A stretch of DNA of 49,482 nucleotides from the NCBI GenBank assembly GCA_019243635.1, contig JAFAUB010000036.1, positions 1 to 49,482 on the forward strand. The letters run 5' to 3'. Positions 1-9,475 of this stretch are shown in pieces. Below the pieces are notes generated by a model. It did no database searches, was not told the origin of the DNA, and was given only the letters and a program-made list of their open reading frames with translations. Within the stretch, counting starts at the first letter, position 1. Every line of letters begins with the position of its first letter. This DNA is from Pseudonocardiales bacterium (GTDB lineage Bacteria; Actinomycetota; Actinomycetes; Mycobacteriales; Pseudonocardiaceae). The position numbers were made by a program, and so were the translations under genes.

Positions 1-1990
1 CGCCCTGTTGCGGGCTCCGGAGTACGGCCGCGACGCCGCGATGCGCCTCATCGAGGACGGTCACCTGGCGGTGATCCTGGATGGGTTGGATGAGATGCCC
101 GAGGCGCTGCGCCCGGTGGCGCTGCGCGCGCTGGATGAGCAGGTCACGTTCCGGCTGGTGGTGCTCACCCGCACCACGGAGCTGGTGGCCGCGGTCAGCG
201 GCGATCACCTGTGGGGCGCGGCGGCGCTCGAGCTGCTGCCGATCGGTCCCCAGCAGGCGGCGCAGTACCTGGCCAGCGCTCTGACCGACCCGCTCCCTGC
301 CCGATGGCAGCACGTGGTCGATCATCTGCGGGAGCATCCCGAGGGTGCGCCGGCCCAAGCGCTGACCACTCCGCTGATGCTGACCCTGGTCCGGGACACC
401 TACGGCCCCGGGGAGGAGGTCGATGAACTCATCGACGGTCGCCGGTTCCCCACCCGGGAGGTTGTCGAGGATCATCTTCTGGACCGGGTGCTGACCGCCG
501 CGTACACCCGCCACCCAGGCCGACCGGTCCCACTGTACACCGTTGACCAGGCACGTCGGTGGTTGGGGCGGCTGGCCCGCCGGATGAACGAGGAAGGGAC
601 CCGCGACCTGGCGTGGTGGCGAACCCCGCGCTGGGTGCCGGCGTGGCCTCGTGCTGTCGCCACGGTAGCCGTCATGGGCCTTGTCGCTGCGCTCCTCGTC
701 GTGTCCCTAGCCGGACCTATAGCCCACATGCAGCTTCTCTCCGCGCTCAAGACCGAGCCTCTGACCGTAGGCACGGCCGTCTTCGCCAAGTCGCTCGGGT
801 ATGCGTTCATGGTCGGGCTCGGGCTGCTGCTCATGTCCCCACCTGGTGGAGGATCTCCCGCGCAGCGGGGTCAGCCGCGGTGGAACAGGACCGATATCCT
901 GGTGATCCTCCTTTTTGCGGCCGGAGTCGGGGCCATGTCCGGTCTTGAGAACGGGCTCCTGAGCGGGCTCAGATTCGGGCTCAGGTTCGGGCTGGTGGTC
1001 AGTCTCGTGGTCGGGCTGGGTTTTGTGCTCGGGGGAGGACCGCCTCAACGGCTGGGTCGGCTGCGGTGGAGCGAAACCGATACCCGCGGGAATCTCCGCA
1101 CCGGGTTCGTGGTCGGCCTTGTGGCCGGTCTTGTGGTCGGGCTCGCGTACGGGCTTGTGTACGAGGTCAAGTCCGGGCTCGAGTACGGGTTCATCGTCGG
1201 AGTCGGGTACCTGCTGGTGATCGTGTTCGGTAGACGGCCTTCCCCGGAGCGCGGACGGCTCCGGTGGAACAGAACCAGTACCCCGGCAACGCTCCTCATC
1301 GGGTTCGTCATCGCAATCGTGAGCACACCCGGTTACGGCATCATCTACGTTCTCGTCGTCGTGCTCGGCGGACGGCCTTCCCAGCAGCGGAGGCAGCTGC
1401 GGTGGAGTAGGACCATCACCCCGGCGACTCTGCTCACCGGGCTTATGGCCGGACCCGTCTTCTGGTTGTGGTTCAAGATCACCACCGGGACCGGTGTCGG
1501 ATTCGGCCTCGCGCTCGGGCTCGGTTTCGGGTTGACGGCCGGGCTCCTGCTGGGCGTCAGACCACCGATGGAGGCCACTAGTCCGCTCGATCCCCGGTCA
1601 TCGTGGCGCCGGGAGCGGCAGTACGGGCTCATATTCGGGCTCGTGGTGGGGCTTGTGGTCGGGCTCGCGTACGGGCTCGCGGACGGGCTTGAGTACGGGT
1701 TCGCGGACGGGCTCGTGTATGGGCTCACCGGCGGGTTCGTAGCCGGGCTCGGTTCCGGGTTGGTGTCGTCCGCAACCTGGGCTGCGGCGCTGGCAGGCGC
1801 ACAGCTGCAGCGTCGGGACAAGGCTCCGGCACGTCTGTTGCGGTTTCTTGACGATGCTCGTCAGCGTCAGATCCTGCGAGCGGTCGGCCCGGTGTACCAA
1901 TTCCGGGACACCCGGCTCCAAGACCGGCTCGCTGAGGCGTACGAGACCATGCAAGGAGAAGCCCCGGATACGCATGTCGTCCCCGCCTAA
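1..1990 (+). CDS. NACHT-type NTPase with repeat-built membrane domain (5' end missing)
   Basis: The reading frame is open from the left edge, so the N-terminus and Walker A lie outside the window. A Walker B motif of NACHT type (VILDGLDEM) is seen near position 75-100, followed by the helical part of the NTPase module (LVRDTYGPGEEVDELIDG). From about position 640 the protein becomes a Gly/Leu-rich membrane domain built of larger repeats: a juxtamembrane RWxRT-like motif recurs near 878, 1064, 1262 and 1400, each followed by GLVxGL-type helices. The last about 60 residues (FLDDARQRQILRAVGPVYQF) match the end of the paralogue at 17385-19808. The family belongs to STAND-type signalling ATPases; any role in defence is inference. 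Its TAA stop overlaps the stop of the convergent permease gene. Confidence 0.8.
   Translation, partial: ALLRAPEYGRDAAMRLIEDGHLAVILDGLDEMPEALRPVALRALDEQVTFRLVVLTRTTELVAAVSGDHLWGAAALELLPIGPQQAAQYLASALTDPLPARWQHVVDHLREHPEGAPAQALTTPLMLTLVRDTYGPGEEVDELIDGRRFPTREVVEDHLLDRVLTAAYTRHPGRPVPLYTVDQARRWLGRLARRMNEEGTRDLAWWRTPRWVPAWPRAVATVAVMGLVAALLVVSLAGPIAHMQLLSALKTEPLTVGTAVFAKSLGYAFMVGLGLLLMSPPGGGSPAQRGQPRWNRTDILVILLFAAGVGAMSGLENGLLSGLRFGLRFGLVVSLVVGLGFVLGGGPPQRLGRLRWSETDTRGNLRTGFVVGLVAGLVVGLAYGLVYEVKSGLEYGFIVGVGYLLVIVFGRRPSPERGRLRWNRTSTPATLLIGFVIAIVSTPGYGIIYVLVVVLGGRPSQQRRQLRWSRTITPATLLTGLMAGPVFWLWFKITTGTGVGFGLALGLGFGLTAGLLLGVRPPMEATSPLDPRSSWRRERQYGLIFGLVVGLVVGLAYGLADGLEYGFADGLVYGLTGGFVAGLGSGLVSSATWAAALAGAQLQRRDKAPARLLRFLDDARQRQILRAVGPVYQFRDTRLQDRLAEAYETMQGEAPDTHVVPA
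878..1762 (+). repeat. Nested repeats encoding the Gly-Leu membrane domain (copy 1)
   Basis: Two scales of repetition are visible. A larger unit starts with nearly the same sequence, CGGTGGAnnnnnnACC, near 878, 1064, 1262 and 1400, and three of these units end with a Gly-Arg/Gly-Pro-Pro stretch. Inside the units runs an imperfect 12-nt period around GGGCTCGTGTTC, clearest from 1621 to 1760, which encodes Gly-Leu-Val-X steps. The frame is kept throughout, so the repetition is at protein level and not a non-coding array. Confidence 0.75.
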
Positions 1991-3639
1991 CCGCCGGTTG
2001 ACACGTTGGGTATGAGGTGCGGGGGGCGCTCGTCTTTGTGGTAGTCCTGCGGGGTGGTCTCGTCGGTGCCGTTGAGGACACGGGTCCGGCGGAGCACGAT
2101 CGTCACCAACACGGCGACCACGAGATTGCCGATGAGGGCGACGAATCCGATGTAGATCTGCGTCGGCGAGCCCGCGAAGGGATGCCGGCCGAGGATCGAC
2201 AACTCCTTCAGCGCGAGCGCCGACCCGCCGAAGTGCCGCTTGCCGCTGGCCGGGTTGGGGATCCCGTAGAGCAGCGCCAGACCCCATCCCATACCGACCA
2301 CCCAGCCCGCCACGAGCCCCCAGATGTGGAACCAGCGGGTGTAGAGCGCGATCGCCACCATGGGCAGCGTCTGCAGAATGATCACGCCGCCGATCAGCTG
2401 CAGGTCGATGGAGTACTGCGGGTCGATCAGCACGATCAGAGCCACCGCGCCGAGCTTCACCACCAGCGAGGTGATCTTGGCCTGCCTGGTCTCCTGCTCA
2501 GCGGTGGCGTCGCGATGCAGGTACGCCTTGTAGATGTTCCGGGTCCACAGGTTCGCCGCCGCGATCGACATGATCGCCGCCGGCACCAGCGCGCCGATCC
2601 CGATGGCGGCGAACGTGACACCGGCGAACCAGGAGGGGAACCGCCCCTCGAAGAGCACCGGGATCACCGTGTTGGAGTCCGGCCGACCGGTGGCCGCGTT
2701 GACGATCGGTTTCGTGCCTGCCGCGATGGCGGCATAGCCCAGGAGCGCGAGCAGTCCTAGTACCAGCGAGTACGCCGGCAGCGCCACCATGTTCCGTTTG
2801 ATCACGTTGCGGTCACGGGCGGCCAGCGCCCCGGTCACCGCGTGCGGGTAGAGGAACAGCGCGAGTGCTGAGCCCAGCGCCAGCGTGACGTACTGCACCT
2901 GGTTGGTGGCACCCAGCACGATGCCACCACCACGCGAGGGCGTGGCGGTGAACTTCGCGTTCGCGGCGTCGAAGACGGCGCCCCACCCGCCGAGCCTCGC
3001 CGGCAGGATGATCACAGCGGAGATGATCACCAGGTAGATCAGCCCGTCCTTGGCGAAAGCGATCAACGCTGGGGCCCGCAGGCCGGACTGGTAGGTGTAC
3101 GCCGCGAGGATCACGAACGCGATGAACAGCGGGGCGTGCCCGGCCAGCCCGGCTCCGTTGAGGCCCATCGTGCGCAGCACCGCCTCCAGACCGGCCAGTT
3201 GCAGGGCGATGTAGGGCATCGTCGCGACGATGCCGGTGACCGCCACCAGCAGCGCCAGGGTGGCCGACCCGTAACGGCCCTGGACGAAGTCCGCGGGGGT
3301 CACATACCCGTGTACCCGCGACACCGACCACAACCGGACTATCGGCAGGAACACCAGCGGGTAGACGAGTACGGTGTAGGGCAGCGCGAAGAAGCCCATC
3401 GCCCCGGCGCCCCACATCAACGCGGGTACCGCGACGAAGGTGTAGGCGGTGTAGAGGTCCCCACCGATGAGGAACCAGGTCACCCACGAGCCGAACCTGC
3501 GACCACCCAGCCCCCACTCATCAAGGTGGTCGAGAGTGCCGCCGCCGCCCCGTTGCCACCGCCCAGCGTAGAACCCCACCCCACTGACCACACCGAACAG
3601 AACCGCGAACACACCCAACTCGGTCCAATGCACGGACAT
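1987..3639 (-). CDS. mctP: Monocarboxylate uptake permease (MctP-like, sodium:solute symporter family)
   Basis: A 550-residue polytopic membrane protein of the sodium/solute symporter (SSSF) family, with about 13 hydrophobic segments. Family-typical stretches include the N-terminal WGLGGRRFG followed by WFLIGGDLYTAYTF, and a central LGSALALFLYPHAVTG. Proteins of this subtype import lactate, pyruvate, acetate or propionate. The C-terminal tail is charged and cytoplasmic. It lies downstream of pckG on the same strand with only 26 bp between them, so co-expression of organic-acid uptake with gluconeogenic PEP formation is plausible. The palindromic element at 3653-3713 sits between the two genes. 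Substrate specificity is inferred from the family. Confidence 0.82.
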   Translation of the reverse strand: MSVHWTELGVFAVLFGVVSGVGFYAGRWQRGGGGTLDHLDEWGLGGRRFGSWVTWFLIGGDLYTAYTFVAVPALMWGAGAMGFFALPYTVLVYPLVFLPIVRLWSVSRVHGYVTPADFVQGRYGSATLALLVAVTGIVATMPYIALQLAGLEAVLRTMGLNGAGLAGHAPLFIAFVILAAYTYQSGLRAPALIAFAKDGLIYLVIISAVIILPARLGGWGAVFDAANAKFTATPSRGGGIVLGATNQVQYVTLALGSALALFLYPHAVTGALAARDRNVIKRNMVALPAYSLVLGLLALLGYAAIAAGTKPIVNAATGRPDSNTVIPVLFEGRFPSWFAGVTFAAIGIGALVPAAIMSIAAANLWTRNIYKAYLHRDATAEQETRQAKITSLVVKLGAVALIVLIDPQYSIDLQLIGGVIILQTLPMVAIALYTRWFHIWGLVAGWVVGMGWGLALLYGIPNPASGKRHFGGSALALKELSILGRHPFAGSPTQIYIGFVALIGNLVVAVLVTIVLRRTRVLNGTDETTPQDYHKDERPPHLIPNVSTGG

Positions 3640-3652
3640 CCCGACATTATGC

Positions 3653-3713
3653 GCATTCAGCGGGCTCAGCGGGGTGAACCGCGCTGGATGACCCCGCTGA
3701 GCCCGCTGAATGC
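3653..3713. repeat. Palindromic element, copy 1 (perfect 23-bp inverted repeat)
   Basis: Left arm 3653-3675 begins GCATTCAGCGGGCTCAGCGG and right arm 3691-3713 is its exact reverse complement; the loop is 15 nt (3676-3690). The same arms occur at 13715-13776. It overlaps the end of pckG, giving that protein its last residues and stop codon, and lies just upstream of the permease start. No transposase is encoded, so it resembles a REP/MITE-like passive element. It may also fold as a hairpin in the pckG-mctP mRNA. Confidence 0.85.
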
Positions 3714-5558
3714 GGGAAGCGGCAGGAGGAGCCGGTGTCTGAGAGCGTCCAGCTCGTCGTGGAGGGGGGTGGGGAGGGCGTCACCGATCTTGGCGAACCA
3801 CTGCTCGATGAGGGGGATCTCGGCCCGCCACTCGTCGATGTCCACCGCGAGCGCGGCGTTGACGTCCTCGGCCGGGATGTCCAGCCCGGACAGGTCGAGC
3901 TGGTCCGGGGTGGGCACCCGACCGATCGCGGTGTCGACCGCCGCGGCCCGACCCTCAATCCGGTCGATGACCCACTTGAGCACGCGGCTGTTCTCCCCGA
4001 AACCCGGCCACAGGTACCGCTGGTCGGCGCCGCGACGGAACCAGTTCACATAGAAGATCTTCGGTAGCTTGCCGGCGTCGGCCTGCTTGCCGACGTTGAG
4101 CCAGTGGTGGACGTAGTCGCCGGCGTGGTAGCCGATGAACGGCAGCATCGCCATCGGGTCGCGGCGCACCTCGCCGAGCCTGCCAGCCGCCGCCGCGGTC
4201 TTCTCGCTGGACAGCGTGGCGCCCAGGAAGACCCCGTGCTGCCAGTCGAAGGACTCGTTGACCAGCGGGATGGTGCTCGCCCGGCGACCTCCGAACAGGA
4301 TCGCTGAGATCGGCACGCCGCCCGGGTCGTCCCACTCCTCGGCGAGCACCGGGCACTGCGCCATCGGTGTGCAGTACCGGGAGTTCGGGTGCGCGGCGCA
4401 GCGCCGCCCCACGGCGCCGTCGGCAGGTGTCCAGTCCTGTCTGGTCCACGACGTGGCGTGCGCCGGCGTCGTCTCCATGCCCTCCCACCAGATGTCGCCG
4501 TCGTCGGTGAGCGCGACGTTGGTGAAGATCGAGTTGCCGTAGCGCAGTGTGCGCATGGCGTTGGGGTTGGTCTTCCAGCTGGTGCCCGGGGCCACCCCGA
4601 AGAACCCGTTCTCGGGGTTCACCGCGTAGAGCCGGCCGTCGGGACCGAAGCGCATCCAGGCGATGTCGTCACCCAGTGTCTCGACCTTCCAACCGGGGAT
4701 GGTCGGCTCGAGCATCGCCAGGTTGGTCTTGCCGCAGGCCGAGGGGAACGCGGCCGCGATGTAATGGGTCACCCGCTCCGGGCTGGTCAGCTTGAGGATC
4801 AGCATGTGCTCGGCGAGCCAGCCCTCGTCGCGGGCCATCACCGAGGCGATCCGCAGCGCGTAGCACTTCTTGCCCAGCAGCGCGTTGCCGCCGTAGCCGG
4901 AGCCGTAGCTCCAGATCAGCCGGTCCTCGGGGAAGTGGCTGATGTACTTGGTGTCGTTGCACGGCCAGGGCACGTCGACCTGGCCGGGTTCCAGCGGGTA
5001 GCCCACCGAGTGCAGGCAGCGCACGAAGTCCGCGTCGCCGCCCTCGGGTGAGGTGAACCTGCCTAACGCCGCCGTGCCCATCCTGGTCATGATTCTCATG
5101 GAGCACACCACGTAGGCGGAGTCGGTGATCTCGACGCCGAGTTTGGGTCTCGGGTCCTCCAGTGGACCCATGCAGAAGGGCACCACGTACATCGTCCGAC
5201 CGCGCATGCACCCGCGGTACAGCTCGGTCATGATCGACTTCATCTCGTCCGGGTGCATCCAGTTGTTGGTGGGGCCACAGTCCTGCTCGGCTCGCGAGCA
5301 GATGAAGGTGCGCTCCTCCACCCGGGCCACGTCTGAGGGGTCCGAGGCGGCCCAGAACGAGTTCGGTTTGCGGTCCAGCCGGGTGAACGTGCCGGTGGTG
5401 ACCAACCGGGCGGTGAGCCGATCCCACTCCCGCTCGGATCCGTCGCACCACTCGACGCGGTCGGGCTCGGTGAGTTCTGCGGTCTCGCGCACCCAGTCCA
5501 GTAACCCTGAGTGGCTGGTCGGAGCGTCGTCGAGACCCGGGATGGTCACCGCAGTCAC
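3666..5558 (-). CDS. pckG: Phosphoenolpyruvate carboxykinase (GTP)
   Basis: Interconverts oxaloacetate + GTP and PEP + CO2 + GDP, the first committed step of gluconeogenesis from organic acids; cytosolic. The 630-residue protein shows the GTP-dependent family signatures: the kinase P-loop [13 protein letters not shown] near residues 270-282, the metal-site stretch [10 protein letters not shown], the substrate loop [18 protein letters not shown], and the guanine/lid region NWFRRG. The first 610 or so residues are collinear with actinobacterial homologues. The last about 15 residues ([15 protein letters not shown]) are encoded by the palindromic element at 3653-3713 and are not family sequence. 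The ATG at 5558 is followed by a typical N-terminus. Confidence 0.95.
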   Translation of the reverse strand: MTAVTIPGLDDAPTSHSGLLDWVRETAELTEPDRVEWCDGSEREWDRLTARLVTTGTFTRLDRKPNSFWAASDPSDVARVEERTFICSRAEQDCGPTNNWMHPDEMKSIMTELYRGCMRGRTMYVVPFCMGPLEDPRPKLGVEITDSAYVVCSMRIMTRMGTAALGRFTSPEGGDADFVRCLHSVGYPLEPGQVDVPWPCNDTKYISHFPEDRLIWSYGSGYGGNALLGKKCYALRIASVMARDEGWLAEHMLILKLTSPERVTHYIAAAFPSACGKTNLAMLEPTIPGWKVETLGDDIAWMRFGPDGRLYAVNPENGFFGVAPGTSWKTNPNAMRTLRYGNSIFTNVALTDDGDIWWEGMETTPAHATSWTRQDWTPADGAVGRRCAAHPNSRYCTPMAQCPVLAEEWDDPGGVPISAILFGGRRASTIPLVNESFDWQHGVFLGATLSSEKTAAAAGRLGEVRRDPMAMLPFIGYHAGDYVHHWLNVGKQADAGKLPKIFYVNWFRRGADQRYLWPGFGENSRVLKWVIDRIEGRAAAVDTAIGRVPTPDQLDLSGLDIPAEDVNAALAVDIDEWRAEIPLIEQWFAKIGDALPTPLHDELDALRHRLLLPLPAFSGLSGVIQRGSPR

Positions 5559-5649
5559 TGTCTGTCTCCATTCGTGAGCGACCAGACTAGCTTCGGAGGC
5601 TACCCAGCGCAGCGACTCGTGACTGAGAAATCCCTCACAGCCCGGGTAG

Positions 5650-7077
5650 CTAGCTGGCCTGGCTCACTGAGGACATGTTGAAGTCGGGGATCCGGACGGG
5701 GGGCATCGCGGTGCGGGAGAACCAGTCCTTCAACTCCCGACCCAGCGCGCTCTGGGTCGTGCCCACTTCACCGGCGCGCCGGATCAGGTCGATCGGGCTC
5801 TCGTTGAACCGGAAGTTGTTCACCTGACCGACCACCTCCCCACCCTCGATGAGGTACACCCCGTCCCGGGTCAGCCCGGTGAGCAGCAACGACACCGGGT
5901 CGACCTCACGGATGTACCACAGGCAGGTCAGCAGCAACCCACGCTCGGTGCGCCCCACCAGGTCATCGGTCGAGGCCGAGGAGCCCCCGGACAGCACCAG
6001 GTTCTCCGGCGGTGGGGTGAACCGCCCACCCAGCTCCGTCGCGGCCGCCCGAGGGTAGGCCAGCGCGTTCACCGTGCCGTCGCGCAGCCAGTCCACTCGA
6101 GGAATCGGGGCGCCGTTGTCGAAGACGCTCACCGAGTCGCCCGAGGCGGTGGTGGTCAGAAACGGCGCGGTCCGCAGACCCGGCGCGGTCGGGTCGCTGG
6201 ACAGCGTGAGCGGGAGGTCGGTGAGCCGCTCCCCTATCCGGGTGCCGCCCGGCGCTCCGCCGGGTGCGGCGAAGGCTGAACGACCCTCGTGCGCCGGTCG
6301 GCCGTCCATCGACAAGACCAGGTGAAGCATCAGATCGGCGACCGCCGAGGGCGGCAGGATGGTCTCGTACCGACCCGCCGGCAGCTCCCGCCGCCGAGCC
6401 GACCAGCTCAGCCTGCGCCGCACCTCGGCGGCGAGCGCGGTGAGGTCCACATCGGTGAAGTCAGCCGTGTAGGCCCCGGCCCAGGCGCTTCGGGTGAGGT
6501 CGTCAGCGGTCTTGCCGTTGAGTTCCACCGTGCCGGTGGGCTGCACCCAGCGGCGGCGCAGCCCGGTCGAGGACGCCAGCCAGGTGGTCTCCAGGCGGTG
6601 CTCAGCGAAGCCGTACAGCAGCTCGTCACTCCCGGCGGAGCCGGCGATCCGGCCGCGGGAGCTCCTGAAGGCCCCGGCCAGTTCGTCGGTCAGCCGGGCG
6701 AACACGTCGATCTCGGTGGCCGCCGCCGGCGTGGCGAAGTCGTCGTCCACCGCGCCCTGGATCAGCGGTGCGGCGTCCCGGGCCGGCCCGGACTGCCGAG
6801 CGGCCTCCTCGCTGGCCGCCACTGCGGTGCGCACCTCGTCGAGGTCGACGCCGTTGCCGCTGACCACGCCGATGGCGGCGCCGTCGGCTCCGTCCACCAT
6901 CGAGATCACCGAGAAGGACCGGGTCGTGGTGTGCCCGTTGGTGGTCATCGTGCTGTTCGCCCAGCGGAGGTTGACCTCGCTGGTGTCGGTGAGCAGCACG
7001 ATGCATCCGTCGGCCTTCGACGCGGCCAGCGCGGTCTCGGTGAGCTCGTCGGGCCCCAGTGCCATGCCGCTGGTCAC
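5650..7077 (-). CDS. tldE: TldE/PmbA family metalloprotease partner
   Basis: Partner of TldD in the heterodimeric peptidase that degrades unfolded peptides and processes RiPP precursors in other bacteria. The 475-residue protein lacks an HExxxH zinc motif, as expected for the TldE/PmbA subunit. It carries the family C-terminal region ([11 protein letters not shown], then SVSQAS). The start is set at GTG 7077 because GTGA overlaps the tldD stop by 4 nt, which is a common coupling arrangement; ATG at 7065 is an alternative. Tight coupling supports equimolar synthesis of the two subunits. Confidence 0.88.
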   Translation of the reverse strand: MTSGMALGPDELTETALAASKADGCIVLLTDTSEVNLRWANSTMTTNGHTTTRSFSVISMVDGADGAAIGVVSGNGVDLDEVRTAVAASEEAARQSGPARDAAPLIQGAVDDDFATPAAATEIDVFARLTDELAGAFRSSRGRIAGSAGSDELLYGFAEHRLETTWLASSTGLRRRWVQPTGTVELNGKTADDLTRSAWAGAYTADFTDVDLTALAAEVRRRLSWSARRRELPAGRYETILPPSAVADLMLHLVLSMDGRPAHEGRSAFAAPGGAPGGTRIGERLTDLPLTLSSDPTAPGLRTAPFLTTTASGDSVSVFDNGAPIPRVDWLRDGTVNALAYPRAAATELGGRFTPPPENLVLSGGSSASTDDLVGRTERGLLLTCLWYIREVDPVSLLLTGLTRDGVYLIEGGEVVGQVNNFRFNESPIDLIRRAGEVGTTQSALGRELKDWFSRTAMPPVRIPDFNMSSVSQAS

Positions 7078-8594
7078 CGGCTGGCCTCCGCTCGGGAGTT
7101 GAGCACGGTGATACCGCGCAGCAGCGCGGATGGGCACCCGTGACTGACGGCCGCGACCTGACCGGGCTGGGCCTTGCCGCAGTTCAGCGCCCCGCCGAGC
7201 AACCAGGTGCAACGGCCCCCCACAGCTTCCAGGGCACCCCAGAAGTCCGTGGTGGTGGCCTGGTAGGCGACGTCGCGGAGCTGTCCGGCCAGCGTGCCGT
7301 CCTCGATGCGGTAGAACCGCTGCCCGGTGAACTGGAAGTTGTAGCGCTGCATGTCGATCGACCACGAGCGGTCACCGACGATGTAGATGCCGCGCCGCAC
7401 CCCGGAGATCAGCTCCGCGGTCGCGGTGTCGGTGTCCGGGTCGGGCTGTAGCGACACGTTGGCCATTCGCTGGATGGGCACATGGTGTGGCGAGTCGGCG
7501 TACGCGCAGCCCGCTGAGCGTTCCAGCCCCAGCCGGCGGGCGAAGACCCGGTCGGTCTGGTACCCGACCAGCGTCCCGCCGGACACCAGGTCCCACTGGG
7601 AGGTGGCGACCCCATCGTCGTCATAGCCGAGGGTGGCCAGCCCGTGGGGCTGGGTGCGGTCCCCGGTGACGTGCATGGCCGGCGAGCCGTAGCGCAGGGT
7701 GCCGAGCTTGTCCGGGGTGGCGAAGGAGGACCCGGCATAGGCCGCCTCGTAGCCGATCGCCCGGTCATACTCGGTGGCGTGCCCCACCGACTCGTGGATC
7801 GTCAACCACAGGTTGGTCGGGTCGATCACCAGGTCGTACCGGCCGGGCTGGACGCTGGGTGCCTTGACCTTCTCGGCCAGCCACCCGGGGATCCGCGCGA
7901 GCTCACCGTCCCAGTCCCAGAAGGTGTTGCCGGCCAGGTACTCCCAGCCTCGCGCGGTGGGTGGCGCGCAGGTCCGCATGCTCTCGAACGAGCCGGCCGC
8001 CCGGTTCACCGCGATCGCGGTGGCCGCGGGGTGGAGCCGTACTCGCTGCTGGGTGGTGCTGGTGCCGGCGGAGTCAGCGTAGAACTTGATCTCCTTCTCG
8101 GCCCGCAGGTGCACCTCGGTGTGCTCCACCCCGTCAGCGGCGAGCAGCCGGCGCGACCACTCCGAGAGCAGCGCCACCTTCTCCTGCAGCGGCACCGTGA
8201 ACGGGTCGATCTCATAGTCACCGACCCACACCGCGTCGGCGTGTACCGGCTCGGCGGCCAGCTCCACCCGCTCGGCGTTGAGCGGGCGCAGGCTGCGGGC
8301 CACCTCAACGGCCCGCTGCGCGGTCGCCACCGCGGCCTGGGCGGTCAGTTCCAGATGCGAGGCGAACCCCCAGGTGCCCTCGAGGATCACCCGGACGGCC
8401 AGCCCGACGGTGCTCGAGTCCAACGCCGTCGCGACCTTTCCGTCGCGCAGCCGCAGCATCTGCCGGGTGGTCCGCTCGATCCGGACGTCGGCGTGCTCGG
8501 CGCCCAGCTCGCGAGCCCGCCCCAGGGCGGCGTCGGCCACCGGTCGCAACGGCAGGGCGAGGAAGTCGGGATCGATCATGCCGGTTCTCATCAT
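7074..8594 (-). CDS. tldD: TldD family zinc metalloprotease subunit
   Basis: Catalytic subunit of the TldD/TldE peptidase. The zinc motif HESVGHATEYDR (HExxxH) lies near residue 267, and further conserved Cys/Gly-rich segments occur toward the C-terminus (GALNCGKAQPGQ). The usual length of about 500 residues is met from ATG 8594; ATG codons at 8591 and 8579 are alternatives. The frame stays open further upstream to 8918, but that part looks like antisense or other-frame translation (Arg-rich, no family similarity) and is left out. It forms a two-gene operon with tldE through a GTGA overlap. Confidence 0.9.
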   Translation of the reverse strand: MMRTGMIDPDFLALPLRPVADAALGRARELGAEHADVRIERTTRQMLRLRDGKVATALDSSTVGLAVRVILEGTWGFASHLELTAQAAVATAQRAVEVARSLRPLNAERVELAAEPVHADAVWVGDYEIDPFTVPLQEKVALLSEWSRRLLAADGVEHTEVHLRAEKEIKFYADSAGTSTTQQRVRLHPAATAIAVNRAAGSFESMRTCAPPTARGWEYLAGNTFWDWDGELARIPGWLAEKVKAPSVQPGRYDLVIDPTNLWLTIHESVGHATEYDRAIGYEAAYAGSSFATPDKLGTLRYGSPAMHVTGDRTQPHGLATLGYDDDGVATSQWDLVSGGTLVGYQTDRVFARRLGLERSAGCAYADSPHHVPIQRMANVSLQPDPDTDTATAELISGVRRGIYIVGDRSWSIDMQRYNFQFTGQRFYRIEDGTLAGQLRDVAYQATTTDFWGALEAVGGRCTWLLGGALNCGKAQPGQVAAVSHGCPSALLRGITVLNSRAEASR

Positions 8595-8602
8595 GACCGA
8601 CC

Positions 8603-8776
8603 CTAACCGGGCACCCGCCGCAGCCTTCGCTCGGCCAGCGCCGCCGCGACCGACCCGAGGACCCCGGACTCCCGCAACGCCGCCAAAGGGACGACCGGCA
8701 CGTCGATCGGGGTCCGGTCCTCGACGAACCGGCGCTCGACGCTGATCACCCTCGCGACGGGGAGCTCGTCGACCAT
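8603..8776 (-). CDS. Possible small ORF upstream of tldD
   Basis: A 57-codon frame starting ATG at 8776 and ending TAG at 8603. It starts in a TGATG overlap with the stop of the frame at 8776-8964 and ends 8 nt before the tldD start. The translation begins MVDELPVARVISVERRF and contains no motif I recognise. Position and coupling suggest a real gene; small size and moderate codon bias make this uncertain. Confidence 0.3.
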   Translation of the reverse strand: MVDELPVARVISVERRFVEDRTPIDVPVVPLAALRESGVLGSVAAALAERRLRRVPG

Positions 8777-8964
8777 CAGGACGCGAACCGTGCCACCAGC
8801 GCAAACACCGCAAGCTCGCTACCGACCGTGACCTCCTCCGGTTCCAGCGGATCCAGCGATGATCCGAGGACGCCCAGCGTGGTCCGCGGAACATCCCATC
8901 GACCTTCCGGTGGGACACGTGTGGCGGATGTGACGGAGATCAGGGAACCCCGGGAAGGGGTCAT
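8776..8964 (-). CDS. Possible small ORF, unknown function
   Basis: A 62-residue frame (GSLISVTSATRVPPEGRWDV near its start, ending VFALVARFAS). Third codon positions are roughly 70% G/C, lower than in neighbouring confirmed genes, so coding status is doubtful. It overlaps the start of the next small frame by TGATG. No family is recognised. Together with 8603-8776 it is the only candidate content of the 520-nt stretch between tldD and the DUF6457 gene. Confidence 0.28.
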   Translation of the reverse strand: MTPSRGSLISVTSATRVPPEGRWDVPRTTLGVLGSSLDPLEPEEVTVGSELAVFALVARFAS

Positions 8965-9114
8965 GGCGGTTAACCAGGGCCCCGGTAGGGGAGAACCCTC
9001 ATGTGCCTGGCGGTGCGGTGCGGCACCGTTGTCCTTGTTGGTCGCAACGCCTGGGCGCAGCGCCGGGACGCCCAGGCGAAAAGACCTGAGAGAGCGCCCG
9101 GGTCGTCGATGTCG

Positions 9115-9414
9115 TCACTGGGGAGGCGACCCGGGCCCCCTCGAGCCGCCTTGCTCGTCCGCCCAGCGCTGGGCGAGCCGGCAGACCTGCCGGGCGAGTT
9201 CGTCCGCGGTGGCCTCCGGGTCGTCGGTGCGACCGACGGCCAGGCCCAGCAGGTAGGCGGTGAGCGGAGCGGCCGGCCGAGCGACGTCATGAGCGACGTC
9301 CCGCGACATGTCCAGCACCCGCGACTGCATGGCGGCCGGCGACACGGCGTCGGAGATGTCCAGCTCCCGACACACCCGCTCGACCCACTCCTTCAGGGTG
9401 TTCACGCCCACCAT
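9115..9414 (-). CDS. DUF6457 domain protein
   Basis: A 99-residue acidic helical protein starting MVGVNTLKEWVERVCREL and carrying the segment DVAHDVARPAAPLTAYLLGL. This pattern is typical of the DUF6457 family, small actinobacterial proteins sometimes found next to or fused with molybdenum cofactor guanylyltransferase (MobA). No mobA is seen here. It is divergent from trmB with about 60 nt between the two starts. Molecular function is unknown. Confidence 0.7.
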   Translation of the reverse strand: MVGVNTLKEWVERVCRELDISDAVSPAAMQSRVLDMSRDVAHDVARPAAPLTAYLLGLAVGRTDDPEATADELARQVCRLAQRWADEQGGSRGPGSPPQ

Positions 9415-9475
9415 CCTCTCGTCGTCGAACGGGACCCGCTGCGCGCCCGCACCGTCACCAGGCCAGGCTGGAGGT

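Noticed and set aside
4669..5571. 300-residue frame overlapping pckG on the same strand
   Set aside because: Arg-rich off-frame translation of pckG, which has full family similarity in its own frame.
7074..8918. N-terminal extension of TldD up to 8918
   Set aside because: The extra about 108 residues are Arg/Gly-rich without family similarity, and the normal TldD length is reached from 8594.
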